From: Plutella xylostella
Lineage: Eukaryota > Arthropoda > Insecta > Lepidoptera > Plutellidae
DNA: 64,000 nt
Assembly: GCF_932276165.1 (NCBI RefSeq)
Contig: NC_063986.1
Coordinates: 4,786,501 to 4,850,500 of the forward strand
Reading direction: 5' to 3'
In this document: positions 11,201-26,400 of the stretch, piece after piece
How the letters are laid out: the number at the start of each line of letters is the position of its first letter
How positions within the stretch are numbered: position 1 is the first letter of the stretch
Notes under the pieces: generated by a model
Seen by the model: the letters and a program-made list of their open reading frames with translations, nothing else
The model's database searches: none
What the model was told of the DNA's origin: nothing
Translations under genes and position numbers: made by a program

Positions 11201-14200
11201 ATAACGGAAGACTTACCAAAGTAGCCACATAATTCATCGCCTCACAAAAAGTTATGTGACACCCCTTTACAACGCTTTTAGTGCGAAAATTGTTTTCATA
11301 GGAAATTTCCCTCTAATTAATTAATGAATATCTACAGTCCAATATTAAAGGGGGATGGGTTTGGCGCCCCCCACTATTATTTACGTAATGCTGCCCCTTC
11401 ATTTTAATTAGTGTTAATTGGTAGTCGTCCCCTTTCCGGTTTATTGGTCGGTGTTTTCGTTTCAAATTGTATGAGCACAAGTCTTGGTATAGAATAGGAA
11501 GATAGTAAGTAACTTTCTTATTATAGTATCTATCGCACATTAGCACGGATTGGTTTTGAACTTGTGAAATCAGAATTATCACTCAACAAACAACAAATAT
11601 AATATTATATGACGTGTTAACTTGGGCAACCGACTAAAAACAAAAACAGCATATTAATTTCTAAATCCAAAGTAACTAAGGATAGTTAGGATCTGCATAT
11701 ATGTCCCAGACAGATTATCTTTCTTTCTCCACCAACTTTCGTTGTTCATCACTTCTCATTCCATCCACCAGGTGGCAGTAGCAGTCGAGGAGCGTCGCTG
11801 GTGGTACCCGCGCGCCACCCTGCAACTACGCGTGCTGGCGCCGCCGGACTCCACCGTGTGTCTGATAGGAGCCCGCTCACCGCCTGATTCCAGATTCGAC
11901 CCTCATCAGAGGTGAGTGTCTTCGCTCTCCAAATCGCGTCCTTCGGTCCGGACCGCAGCTCACGTTAGCAGAGTTAAGGCGTTGTCACGTTATCATCTTC
12001 ATCATCGGTCTATAGCAGTCACTGATGGACGTAGACCTCTTCCAAAGCACGCCACTGGATGCGATCCATCCATCTGCATCCAATCACTGCCAGCTTCACA
12101 AGTCGTCACCCCTTCTTGCCGGGGGACGTCCTACACTATACTGCATTCATTCTTAATGTAAACAAAAGGTAAACAATATTTGTGTGTTTTTTTATTACAA
12201 TTTGTTTAAAAACTTGGCTTTTCATTTCCGTCGTTGTGTCTAACACTGAAGTATATGCAGCTATTATAGAGAGTCACCCTCAATGATCAATTGATCATCA
12301 AAGACGTGACTAATCTACTGTAAACTAAAACTTGTCTCTGGAGTATCTATGGATGATTGACGTCGTCGTCTACTTAAAAGATCGTGGTATATGGTCCAAT
12401 TTGAGAAATGATTTTATTCTTGGCATCACATTATAAATCATCTACTTAGTATTTTTTATTGTTAATCATAGAGGAACAAAAATTTACACTGTCGATCGTG
12501 TTTTTCTTAATTTTCTTGCCCATTCATTCTTGTTATAGAAAGTAATAGCAAGAATTTATTCTTTCCATCTAACATTTATCAGAGTATAAAAAATTTGGAC
12601 CCCATTTCAGGTAATAGGTATATACATTTTTTTTTAATTAAATCAGTCAATAACTGTCGGAGAAATCGGTGAAGATACATAGGTACAAAAAAACATACAC
12701 TGTCGCGCTTATAAAAAATGGCTAGCTAAGAGGAGAGTAGAAATGAGAAAGCCAGGGTTTAGCTTGACACAAATTTATTAAGAGGTCAAGTGTGGGTTAG
12801 GCCTACACTACACGATCAGTCAGTTTTCAGTTGGCACGGATAGGGACTCCCCTGAGTCGAAGAGTATCGGCGTGGAATCCCGATAACGCGACCGGCGTGG
12901 AAGTCCTCTTCTCCAGTGGCCAGGTAGGTAGGCAGGCAGGTCACGTGGCCGTAGCGTGCGCGTGGCGTGTAGCTCGGCTGCGCGGCGTGGACAGCAACAC
13001 GGAGGTAGGGGGTTGCCGAACCAGCACGGAGAGGGCGAGCCGTAGAAGCCACGTAGCAGATCCGTGTAGTCGGTAAACCGTACCGTGGACGTAAGCGTGG
13101 ACCTTGGAGTAGTAGCGTGGACCTTGGACCCTGGAAAAGATGGAAATCCAACGCATCAGTACACCGTTATCGTCTAGGTTCCACATACCGTCATCAAGAC
13201 CTAACAGCAGAGTACCTAATCTAGCTTGATTGAGGCGGCAGTGGAAACCAGAACGGAATACCTAACATAAATTACTTAAAGATAATATAGAAATTATTAA
13301 CAAAGGCCAAAAGCGGTAGACTAGCTGCAGCATAATTTGGAATAAAACTACGTTAATGCATTTAGGCAAGCTAGCGTAATTAAAATAAAAGAAATATAAA
13401 AGCTGATGATGATGGAATGTCTAAAATAGTCTAAATGATAATGCGTAATTGCATGTCCGCCATCTTGGCTGCTATAAGTGCGCAGTTAGTAAGTAGTTAC
13501 GTTAGCTATTCGCTGACTCGTAAGCGGCGTAAGCAGCGAATAAAATAAAATGGAAGCTAAGTTATACAAATCTATGAAATTAACACATTTAAAACACAAT
13601 TAGTAAACGTTTAAAGCACAAATAGGTTCCTAAAATGAGCTAAGCAAGTCTGATCACACTTACCCGATATTGGGGAAGACACGCACAAGGCACCACTGGT
13701 ATAGTCTAGGTCATTCGACACTTTAGAGCGGGCTAGGCACCTAGAGGACTGCCGTGAGGTAGGGTCACGCGCAGTCGATGCCGTAGCCCGTGGACGAATG
13801 ATCGAGGATCGAGAGCCAGTGGTCACCGAGTGGGGCTGCCGCGATAGTGGGGACAAGAACAAAAGACCGCTTCGCTGTCTAGGGATGGGAACGCGTCGAT
13901 AATTTGAAGAATTATCGACGCCGAAGATTAAGTTATCGATAAAGTCGATACTTTAAAAGGGAATTTACAAATAAATTATGAAGTCAATTATTATGATGTA
14001 AGTTATTTATTTGGAAGAAATAAATAACGTTACAACACAGAGACCAATTGAGATCCAGCTCCTTTTTCTGAAGTCGGTAAAAAATCAGCCCTTTGTATGA
14101 TACAACTTTTTATCCGCTTTGCTCTTCCTCTTTTACCACGATACTTCTAGAATTTTCGAGAGCAATCGTCGAGTCATTAATCAAGGGGTGGGAAGCGGCT

Positions 14201-17200
14201 ACGATATCGCGCCAAACAGATATCGATAAAAGTTGTTCTTTATTCGCGCGACACCAAGCGAAAAATATCTCAATCATCTCTATGGGACACCGTCATGTGG
14301 GTATTACGAGTGTTTTCTGCAGATGTACCATTTAATATTATCGATTTTGTTATAAGTACATAGGTTATTTCTTGTTAAAGTCAACTGAATATCCATCTAT
14401 ATCTAAAACACTTAAACTTATTACAATGTTATTTATTATAATATGTAGGTATCATAATAATTGGTGCATAAAAGGTAGGTATAACTAGACTAACAAACAT
14501 TATCTGTGCAAAAGGTTAATCCAACTTGTTTTATGAACGGCCACGCCGGGCTAAAATAACTGAAGTTACAAGCATCCTTTGTGAACCAGAACTATACTCT
14601 GACATCTTACAAGAAATTTCAGTGACCAATTGAAATGTCCATTTGGGTTCCGTGCAAGCTAGCTGTTACAAAAACTTATTACCTCAACAATTTTAAATAA
14701 CATGAAAATAATAATAACGAAATGAACCTGTAACTTTCAAATAACTATATACCTATTTTGATGAAATATAACTAAGTAGCAAGCCTAAAGTGGGACCTTA
14801 GGCAAGTACAGAGGGACAGATAAATAAATTTCATAGAAGATACTCAGGGAAACCGACCACAAATCTAATCTATTACACCCCTTTTTCGGTGAAGGTTAAA
14901 AACTGCAGTAGACCCTCTGAGCGAGAACAGACACAGAAGTGATTTGATAAAATTTCCTTCGGGACACGAAAAACAGAATTAGTTTCTTTTACTCTGCATA
15001 GTACAGTATATGGTAAAACTTTCGTATATAGAGTGTTAAATACGTTCATATAGGTATCATGTGGTGTAGATAGTTTGGAAGAAATTACTCTTAGTAATAA
15101 GGCCGCCATTTTCACCGTCTATGTTGTGCATATTCTATTGTAATTTCTGTGTTTGTGTGCAATAAAGAATTATCTATCTATCTATCTATAGGTTCAGTCT
15201 TCTTCTGTTTATGTACCCCTTATAAATTATAATGTTAGGCAAATATTGGTCTCCCATATCGTAGATGCCTACTTTCTTTCGTCAAGAAAGTTTTCAAATA
15301 AGAACATTCAGTCATTGCAAATCGTTCGTACATCTCGCAACGTGAGAGTAATTGTGAACTGTAAGTGCTACGTTTAAGGTTGTATTTTCGTCGGTTTAGT
15401 CACGTTTAGAAACTTTAGTATTCATTGCGTGTGTTGTGAAGGATATGTCACGGGCGAATTGACAAATATATTGCCGGCGGTGGGCCCAGACATTTCGCCC
15501 CATATTACATTCAATATTTGTACGGGATCCCTAGAAAGTTTATGCGAAGTTACTTAGAGCTTAAAGGTTCCATTAGGCGGCGGACGGAGGTTACCAACGA
15601 CGATGACAACACGTAATTCTAGAGATTTGTCGTCGAGCGACATGTCGCTAGTAGATTTTTATGAATCCCGTAGTTACACATAGAACCAGTAGTAGTAATG
15701 TCGTCAAGGTATCTTCATAACTTACAAATACTTATTTATTTTTATTTCAATTGTAAAATATTTCGCATGCCAATGTTAACCACGCACCGTTGATAAAATG
15801 CAGTCTGTCCTTTTTATTTATTACCAAACATCAAAATTGCATGCCAAATCCATTTCGCAAATTAATATTCAATTTGCAGATATTGACAAACAAACCAATT
15901 GAGTCAAGAGTCATACTTAACGTGGAATTTATGATATTTTATGATTAAAATGTCCCGGGAGGTAATATCCTGGCGTATTGCCACTGACAGCGCGGCGGCA
16001 GTGGTGATTCGTAAAGAAGGGGTCACTTTAGATTACGAAAAACGGACAAACGAGAGTTGTCACGCAATCGGTACCTTTTGTACAACGTGACAGGTAGAGT
16101 CGTGGTTAGCGCAACATCGCTCCTAAACTTCGTTAAGTGACATGACTCATGACAGCTCTCGTTCGTTTGTTTTTCGGAAGCTATATTGACCCCTGAAGGT
16201 TCTTGAAGGTCCTATAAAGAGGATCAATTTCATTCTAATATCCTCCGCCTCCACCGCTGAATACAAAAATAAATGAAAACGTTCGTTGCAGAATCGTGTA
16301 ATTGCTTTGATTTGACAAAATACTCGTGTAGCATGGTTTACGAACTACTTTTAACCGGTCGCTGGGAATTCCGGGATATGACAACTTGTACATATTGGTT
16401 TTAATTCTGATGGAACAGTAACAGACATACAAACTCACAAACTTATATGTATTTATGATTTATCAGTGCAATTTGTTAAACGTGGTTTATTTTTATGATG
16501 TATGATGATTATTAATTAGGGCATTTAATTTTAAACGAGATTAAATTTTAAAACATAATAATTTATCATCTAATTTCACACATAACATTTATTAATACAT
16601 CACCGTATTCACTTCCTATATCCTTTAGCAACATTCAAAGGCGAACGTCTCCGATATATTACAGTCACAACACAGCGCGGCTAGCGGGCCAGAGATCTGT
16701 CACACCATTCATCTTCCATTTCGAAGCCTTATTCCGGTAAACGAGGCAGTCCCAGAGGAGATGATGAGATGAGACTCCTAGTAACTTACAGACCAGTTCT
16801 AAGAAATCAAGTGTATTGAAATTTTAGCTAGTTTGCCGTTAGTGTTTTGTTAAATAGCAGCCGCGACCTCTAGGCTCGTACTATGTACATTGTACAACTT
16901 AGGTACTTAATAAATTATAAAAGCTAGTAAGGGCTGATTGTGCAATAGGCAAAAAAGTTATCTGAGGAATAATTTTTGTAATAGACAGTGACAGCAACAA
17001 TTTTATTCCTCACCTAACTTTTACCTGACCATTGAAAAATCAGCTCTTATGCAGTTACGATTTTAAACTTTTACATAAATTTAGGTACATTATTATATTT
17101 TACGGCGATATTAGGTCAAGGTAGTTTTCACTATTGCGATTCCATTGTCGTGTTCTTACCATAATAAGATCTCTGATTGTCAGCAAGAATTTGATAGAAA

Positions 17201-20200
17201 TATTGCCTGCCATGGCGTCTTTTGATCGATCCCCGTGTTCGGCGAAACATTTTAGAGGGTATTTAATTAATCAAGCTTTTTGTGTAAGTTTATTTGGCCC
17301 GCTGGAGGCGATAGCTTTTGATTGAACACTTCTTCGTTTGATTCGATAATATTTTTTTATGAAGTTTATTCTCTTGATTTGGAACTTTATTTAGCTTGAT
17401 GTTTTATAATGACTGTCGATAAGGCCATTAGTCTTTTCCACTAACGGATTTGATAACAGGATTTTTAATATTAACCTGCCTGTGCTATGAATAAGAATTT
17501 GATTTACCAGTGTACATTTACAGTAAACCCACGCAATAACTGTGTATGTAGTATACCTACAGGTATACAATAAATAAGTGAGCATGTTCAGTCCACCAAC
17601 CTGCATTATAAGGAAACCGGTGCCCCAGCAGTGGGGACGTGATGGGTTGTGATGATGATGATGATGATAAGAGCATCATCCTCCATAATTTAATAATCTT
17701 TCTCTGCTGAACAGTTCACGCTTCCCATAGACCAAACAGCCCAAGCCTTCCTCAACCATTACGACCTGTGGGTTTGCCACGACCGAACATTAGCCATCCA
17801 TAAACAGCGTCGCTCGCTTGTCAAATATAACGTAACTTGACATCAGTCCGCGTCGCACGCTCTCGCCGATCGGATGTGTAATTAACGCGTAAAAGTTGTC
17901 TTATACTACCTGCAAATATTTTTTACCGTTACGATGGTTCAGTGCCAAAAATGCAAACTGTTTTTGTCTTTAAAAGGCGTAAGCTCAAACGAAACTCTAA
18001 AGTGCAATTCATGTGAGAGTTATTATCACAAAAAGTGCGTACGTAATGTGAAAACATTTATTGAACAAGGAAAATGTGAAGATTGCTCAAAAAGTTCCCC
18101 AATGCATACTCCAAAGCTAAGCATTGATCCCTCTAAGGTGACTACAGAAGGTATTTTAATTGAAATCAATAAGAAACTCGAGATCCTGTACAAAATGCGG
18201 AAGACCCTTGACGAACTCACCGAATCGGTTGACTTCTACGCCGAGCAGTATCTCGAGCTGATGCAGTTCAAGGAAAATAGTGAAAAAAGAATTAAGGCAT
18301 TAGAACAGAAGAATATCAATTTGGAAAAATGTAACCTGGCACTCGAAGAACGTATTGTGGCCTTGGAAAGCAAGGACAGGGAGAAAAATATTGAGATCGT
18401 GGGCTTAGAAAAGATAGAAGGAGAAAATCTGAAAGAAACAGTGTTAAAAATTGCCCAGAAGCTGAATCTGGGTTCAAATGAAATTCATGAAGTCAGGAGG
18501 GTAGGAGCCGAAAGGCCGAACAATGCGGAGCAACGGCCGCGGCCGCGCCCGGTCGTGGTTACCCTCACGTCCCGCGCCGCGACCAGTGGCTGCTCAAGAA
18601 GAAAACTCGCTTAACCAATACGGATATTTACAATAATCAGAGCTCAAAACCCATATACATCAACGAAGATATATCCAAGCGGCAACGCCAGCTGTTTTGG
18701 TTAACGAAAACCGACCTAAAGAGTAAATATAAATCCCCCGCGCGCCGTCAAGCGGTAAAGACGTGTTTACTTGTGCTCCGTTGATAAAAAAATTTAAAGT
18801 TATCTAAAACCCAATACTCTGCTTATTATAACTACCACTAGCGGTGCATTAAAGGAACATTATCGTTGTGTGTTACTTGTGACTACTACAGTGCGGGATT
18901 CGTGAGTCTTTATCCAATTTTAATGATCTATAATTGTTGACTGTGTTAAATAACCAACATTATCACACCTACCCTACGCACCACATACTGCCCAGCGCCT
19001 GATAAACTGAAATCGCACTATTGCGGAAATTCTACACTTCGCATTGAACTTGTACAGGCGCAATTAAAAATGTCCACCCAAAATGTAACTCAAAGAACAC
19101 CGCCCAACAACCTTCTTCGAGCTAATAACGCTCCAATTAACGAATCACGTAGTCTCGAGGATATTCGTAACACGAAAGGTATGGAAACCACAACGGGATT
19201 ATCACCCGAAACCCAAAAAAAACTTTCTCAAAGAGTAAAGAGACGCCGTGAAGTTGACAGTGACGCCATATATGACGAACTGGCTGGCTTCAAGAGCGAC
19301 ATTAAAGACATGATCAAAGAGTTAATTTCTGCCCAAAACACCAGGATGGACAACCTGGAACAACACATGATGGAACTGAAAAAAACAATTCTCTACAATC
19401 AAAGACACCAATAAGGACATTGAAAATGCAATGAACTCAATGTCTACCCAACTAACTTCTCTCGAAACCCAGATTTCAGGACTTGAGTCCCAGCGCAAAG
19501 AAATTAATACCCATGTCTACATGATTGAAGAGAAGATTGAAAACCTGGACAGAAATATTATAAAAACGTCAATCGAATTACGAAACGTTCCCAAGCGCCC
19601 ACAGGAAACAAAAGAAAATTTGTTCTGCCTCGTAAAAACACTGTCCCAAAGCATAAATGTAACTCTCCAGCCACACGACATCCGAGACGTGTCACGTCAA
19701 CCATCAAAAAGAGAAAGCCCAGTTTCTGCTCTAGTAGTAGAGTTCTCCAACACGTTAATCAAAAGCCGGATTCTAAATGGAATAAAAGAGTTCAACAAAG
19801 CAAATAACAAGGATAAGATGAATTCCTCGCACCTGGGACTAGACTCGCCGAAAATACCAATTTACGCCACCGAACTGCTGACAAATACCTCAAAGAGACT
19901 GTACTTTCTCGCCCGAACGCTCGCTAAATCTGAAAACTATGCATTCTGCTGGATCTCCAATGGACGAGTCCTCCTACGTAGACATAAAGATGGTCCACAT
20001 ATTGTTGTTAAAGACGAACATCACCTCCAACAGTTGTCTTCGAAAACCCCTGGAAAATAATTTATACAATCTTGATTATTCTGTTCTTTTTACCTTAGTT
20101 ATTATAAGGCATGTACTTTATAATTTAATAATAAGCTCACACTACTACACAAATCTCACACACCACTCAAACTCATACCTTTGTAAATGTTTAATAAAGC

Positions 20201-23200
20201 ATAGTCACTTGCTGGATTGCCCTCTATACACCCCATTAGCAACGAAATGTACCTACTTGCTACTTTATCATACTTATACATATACCTACCAAATTATACC
20301 ATGTACGCATATAACTTATTTCTTTTTCTTTTTTTCTAAAATATAATGGAGCACAACCTTAGTAAAATAATTACCGAAATTGACAACTTCGCGGTATCTA
20401 AACCGTTTAAATGCAGTCCGGAGGACTGTAAAACATATCTTAGTAATAATAAACATGTTAACGTAATTACACAAAACATTCGTAGTATTTCATGCAATAT
20501 TGATGGTTTTGCCATATTTTTAAACAGCCTAAAAGTCAACATAGATGTTATCGTGCTGACAGAATGCTGGCTAAATTGCCCATCTAATCAAATAATACCA
20601 AATATTGAGGGTTACAACCAGATAGCAACAAACAATAATAATAACAAAAATGAAGGGATCGTCGTGTACATAAAGGATGGCCTAATTTCAACAAGCTATG
20701 AACCCATCTTTTCAAACGGTAATTGCCTCATTACAATACTCAATAATGAAACTGCTATCCTGTCTATTTATCGGTCACCTTCCTATAAAAAAACAGATAT
20801 ATTCATTGAATCCCTAAATAACACCCTACAAAACCTTAGTATGTATAAAAACATTGTTTTAATTGGAGATATAAATATTAACATAGAACAAACTTCAGCC
20901 GATACAAATGCTCAATCTTATCTGGATCTTCTAGCATATCATGGATTACTACCAGCTCACACATTTCCCACCCGTAAGAAATCGTGTCTTGATCACATCA
21001 TGCTGAAAACAGTCTACCAGTCAACTACCTTAGTTATTAATCACAGCTTAACAGACCACGAACCTGCACTACTATCACTAGATTTAAAGCAACACACAAC
21101 TCAAAACTTATCCATCACTAAGGTTAATGTCGAAGGTGTCACTGAAGATATAAAAAAAACAGATTTTCAGCTTATATTTAAATGTGTTGACTGCAATGCG
21201 GCTACAGACCTACTTACATCCATAATCATGAGCATCATACAAAAAAATTCTAAAACAATAAATATACCTAAAAGACGCGTCACATTGAAACCATGGGTCA
21301 CCCCTGGTCTCTTAAAGTGCATGAAAAACCGCGATCGTATGCACAAGCAGTTTAAAACGAACCCAAATAACTTGACCTAAGCAACAACTTACCGTCGATA
21401 TCGCAACTTTTGTAACAACCTCCTAAAAAAACTTAAAAGGCATTTTGAACGTTCCGAACTTGATAAAGCAAGCAAAACCAATATAAAACAAACCTGGGAG
21501 ATAATTAATAATATAACTCAGTATAAAAAACGTAAAACCTCACCCCAGAATCTGTTACACTCAACAACTACTCCTAAAATTGCAGTAAATAATGCTAATA
21601 AATATTTCGCACAGGTGGGTGAAAAACTTGCAGCTCAAGTCATAGACAAGCGTAAGAGAGATAAAGACACGCCTTCAGCAACAAAAGTTTCAAAACAAAC
21701 AAAACACTCATTTGTATTATTAGAGACAGACATTACAGAAGTAATAACGATTATTAAATGTTTAAAAAATACGAATTCTTGTGGCTGGGATCTAATCTCC
21801 GCAAAAATACTAAAACAAAACATTCACACCCTTGCTGCATTGTTAACGCATATTTGCAATTTGTCAATAAAATCAGGGGAATTTCCGAACGCGTTCAAAA
21901 AATCTATAATAACACCTATACATAAATCTGGGGACCAACATAACATAAATAACTACAGACCAATCTCAATATTGCCTACCTTATCCAAAATTCTAGAGCG
22001 TGTAATAAATAAGCAACTAACTAAATACCTAGAGTCGTTCCAAATTCTATCAGAAAACCAATATGGCTTCCGAAGCGGCAGATCCACCGCTGACGCCGTT
22101 TCAAAAATGACCGATTCTTTAGTGGCAAGTCTGGACAGTGGTGAAAAATGTATTGCTGTATTCCTGGACCTCCGTAAAGCTTTCGATACCTTATCGATAC
22201 CTATCCTGCTAAAAAAACTAGAGAACATTGGAATACGAGGACAACCGCTGAAATTGCTGTCCGACTATCTCAAAAACAGAAGTCAATCTGTCAAAGTCTC
22301 TGATACAGTAAGCGACTCTCTGCCAGTAAATTACGGTGCTCCCCAAGGCAGTGTACTAGCTCCGACACTATTTTTGGCATATATAAACGATCTGTGTGAT
22401 TTGGAACTTGCAAATGGACAAGTCGTTTCTTTTGCTGATGACACAGCACTACTATTCAAAGGTGTCAACTGGAGAGATGCGTTTGATTATGCCCAACGTG
22501 GAGTAGATAAGGCTATAAAATGGCTAAGCAACAACCTTCTCAGTCTAAACGAAGAAAAAACTAAATATATAACTTTCTCTATCACAGAGAGATCGCAGCC
22601 CCCAACCAATGATTACAACATAACCGTGCTCTCTACCTCTTGCCAAAATCACCCTTCACCTGAATGCATTAACCTAGAAAGAGTTAAATCTATTAAATAT
22701 CTCGGTGTAATAATAGATAATAAACTAAATTTCCGGGATCACATAGCGGCATTGTCAAATCGTACTCGAAAGCTAATGGTTATTTTTAAAAAACTACGAA
22801 ATATCGCAGAACCTAATCACATTAGGCTAGTATATTTGTCTTTATGCCAGTCAATACTGACTTACTGCATTGAAGTATGGGGTGGAGCGGCCCAAACTCA
22901 CCTGATGCGACTCGAGCGCGCCCAGCGAGCTCTGCTCAAGGTGGCGCACTTCCTGCCAGTGCTGCACCCTACTTCACAGCTCTACAATAAGGTCCAAGTC
23001 CTCAGTGTTAGGAAACTGTATGTTCTGAGTATTATTATGAGCCAACATAAAAAACAAACTGACGTCTTTAATCTGAAAGAGAAGCGGCGGAAAGATCTCG
23101 TTTTCAACGTTAAAAGGTGTAACACTGTGTTTGCACAAAGATTCAAAACATTTTTGGGCGCTCACGTGTATAACAAAGTAAATAAAAAATTACAAATTTA

Positions 23201-23325
23201 TAATCAGAACCACCTAGACTGCAAAAGAACTGTAACCAAGTACCTTTTGGAAATCGGGCAAGGAGACACAGAAAATCTACTATATACAACAAAATAGCAA
23301 GTTATCTATAACATCACAATACACC

Positions 23326-23415
<90 letters not shown>

Positions 23416-26400
23416 AACACACACACACACACGTACCTACATACATCTCTCAATAGACTAAGCTTACTTATTATATTTAACTTAACTTCTAATAAAATGA
23501 ATAAATGTAAGTAATATACTAAGGGTGGACTCGTCCAAATCACCCAATCCGTCGTATTAGCTTATCTTGGTTTCAGGTTTGGTAGGGTGCAAAATCTGCT
23601 TACTCCCGAGTAACTGGTAGTTTACTCTTGAATAAAAGTTACTCGAGCTTGGTCGAATCCACCCTAAGACGGATGTCACTGAGCACTTAATAAGTATAAC
23701 GTTTTTAATTGGCAAAATATTATAAGGCTTACCTTTTAATTTTGAGAAACTGTTATATGGGGCACCAGCAGCTGTAACACAGGTTACCACCTAGCGCGGT
23801 TGCTGGAAGCTACTACATGTCAATGAAGATTACAGCCTATTGTCATACATATTTTATTGTAAAATAATTTGTAAGTTTTACTCTGTATCTTACCTTTTTT
23901 TTCTTTTGTGAATAAATACAAATACAATATAAATACAAATACATATGGATTAACAGAGGATGTATACTAGTCCGCAAGGACGATGAACACAGAAAAATCC
24001 ATACCACAGGACATAAATCGGCTGATACAAAGTGGCGAATAGCGTTTCAAAATACGCGCCAAGATTAAATATTACTAGAATGATTCATTATTCTTAATGG
24101 GTAGCAGTTTCATGGACTTTCAGGAGGAAACGCAATACAATAGATTTGTAGATACGAAGTTGTGGACTACACATCTTAATGGCACACAAAATAGCTTAAA
24201 TATTATACATATTAACATAAGATCTATGAGAAAAAACTTCAACGCATTCTTGATCCTGATTAGTCAATGTCAAAAAAAGTTAGATTTAATTATCTTAACA
24301 GAAATAAACATAAAAAAGGAAGAACTGCCTATGTACAGGATGGACGACTTTGACATGTACTCTAATACCAGAGAAATAAAACGTGGAGGTGGAATATTAA
24401 TATATGCGAAGAAAGAATTAAACTTCTCGGCTTTCAGCCACAATGGAGCGGCTTCCGAGATTATCCAAGGACAATTAAACACAATGGACCAAAAAGACAT
24501 TCACATAGTAGCCGTATACCGACCACCGAAAACCAACAAATTAAAATTTACTGAGGAGCTACACAATATTATAAAAAAACTACCTAAATACTCGGATGTT
24601 ATCGTGGTGGGTGATACCAACATCAACCTACTAGACGAGACTTCATGCAGAGCTAAAATAAAATATAAAAACATGCTGTACAGTCAAGGGATGGATTGCC
24701 TCATCAACGACGTGACGCGCGAGGAGATCGTGAATGGACGAGTGACCCGGAGCTGCCTCGACCACCTGTGGGTGCGCAGCCGCCGACCCGTGCCGGCTGC
24801 GCACCTACTCACCACCAAGATCGCGGATCATTACCTGATCGGTGCTACGATATCGATAAGTGACGACCCAATATTAAGTGATAGTGCAAAGTCTAAATGT
24901 GATAAAAAAGTGTTTCTGTGTAATAAATTAATGCGAGAAAATTTGGATGCAGTGAATTGGAATGACTTAAACGACTGTAAGTGCCCTTTATTATTGTATG
25001 AAAAGTTATGTATGACCTTTGGTAAAATATATGAAAACTCTAAGTTGCAAAGTACAAGTAAAAGTAAACGTTTAAGACCATCATGGATTGATAATAAGCT
25101 AAATTCTAAAATTTATTACAGAGATCAGCTATTTAGAAAGTGGAAGGATAATCCAAAATGTATGAGCTTAAGGTTAGAATATACAAAATTTAGAAATAAG
25201 TTAAATAAATCAATCCAAGCTGCTAAAAATAAATTTAGACAGGAAGAACTAAAAAAGTGTAATAATGATGCAAAAAAAGTATGGTCTCACATTAATAGTT
25301 GGTTAGGGAGGGAAAAACCTAAATTGGATGATGTAATATTAAAATACCTATCGGGGACAGACAGTTTGGTAAATATTTGTAATAACTTTACGGGTACGTT
25401 TACAGAAGAAATACATAATATTAAACATAATTGTAATGAAAAATTCTTAAAAAGAGATAAGTACGTCCGTCCTAGCAATGTTTCCCTTCGATTTCGTAAG
25501 GCAAGTGCTGCTGAAATTGAAAGGATAATAGATAATATGAGTAATGAAAAATCTCCCGGCTCGGATGCCATTAGAGTCCAAGATATTAAATATGTTAAAA
25601 AAGACATAAGTCCGATTCTTGCTAATTTTATAAATATGAGTGTGCGACAAGGTTTGTACCCAGATGAACTTAAATGTGCCCATATAAGGCCTATCTATAA
25701 GCAAGGGAGTCACCTAGACTACGGTAACTATAGACCCATCGCCATCCTGTCTATTGTTAATAAAATAACGGAAAAGATAATAATTAGACAAATAAGTAAC
25801 TTTTTAGATAAACATAATATCATTTCGGATTGTCAACATGGTTTCAGGCAGGGTCGCAGCACATCAACAGCACTTAAGCAGTTCACAGATTATGTAAACA
25901 ATTGCTTGGACGAGCGTAAACAGGTCGTTGCCCTCTTTGTCGACTTCAAAAAAGCCTTTGACACCCTGGGGCACGATCAGCTGTTACAAGCAATGGAAGA
26001 ATGTGGTATAAGAGGACCATTAAACAACTGGCTAAAATCGTATCTATCTAATAGAAGGATGCAAACAGTGATCAGTGGCACCAGGGGGTCAGAGGCTAAC
26101 ATTAGGTATGGTGTACCGACCGGGTCCGTGTACGGTCCCGTTGGGTACATCATGCACGTTAACAGCTTAAGCAATGTAATCGAAAACTGTAAGATGTTTA
26201 TGTATGCCGACGATACATGTTTGCTATATGCGCATAAAGACCTTCAAATTATACAGAAATGTATTCAAAAGGACCTAGAAAATATCATAAAATGGTCACA
26301 CGACAATGGCATTATCATAAACATGACTAAAACAAAGTGTATGCATATATGCTCCCCATACAATAAGCCTAAATTAAATAGTCTAAGAGTTGTCGGTCAC

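Larger units (their letters stand above)
18735..23930 (+). mobile_element. LINE-C: non-LTR retrotransposon nested in LINE-B ORF1
   Basis: LINE-C is a nearly full-length element of 5,196 bp: GC-rich 5' start (CCCCCGCGCGCC), 5' UTR to 19069, ORF1 (19070-20060), ORF2 (20346-23297), and a 3' region that contains a long CA repeat and a MITE, ending in AAATAC-type repeats. The borders rest on two facts. The flanks AAATATAAAT (18725-18734) and AAATACAAAT (23931-23940) look like a 10-bp target duplication with one mismatch. Removing the element also restores the LINE-B ORF1 frame across the join (KSKYK before, WINRGCILVRK after). Confidence 0.9.

Noticed and set aside
12816..13186. Overlapping ORFs of 81-111 codons
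   Set aside because: They overlap on both strands in a GC-rich block with few stops; no motif, splice site or homology is visible.
23280..23543. 87-codon minus-strand ORF of Cys-Val repeats
   Set aside because: It is a translation of the CA microsatellite.
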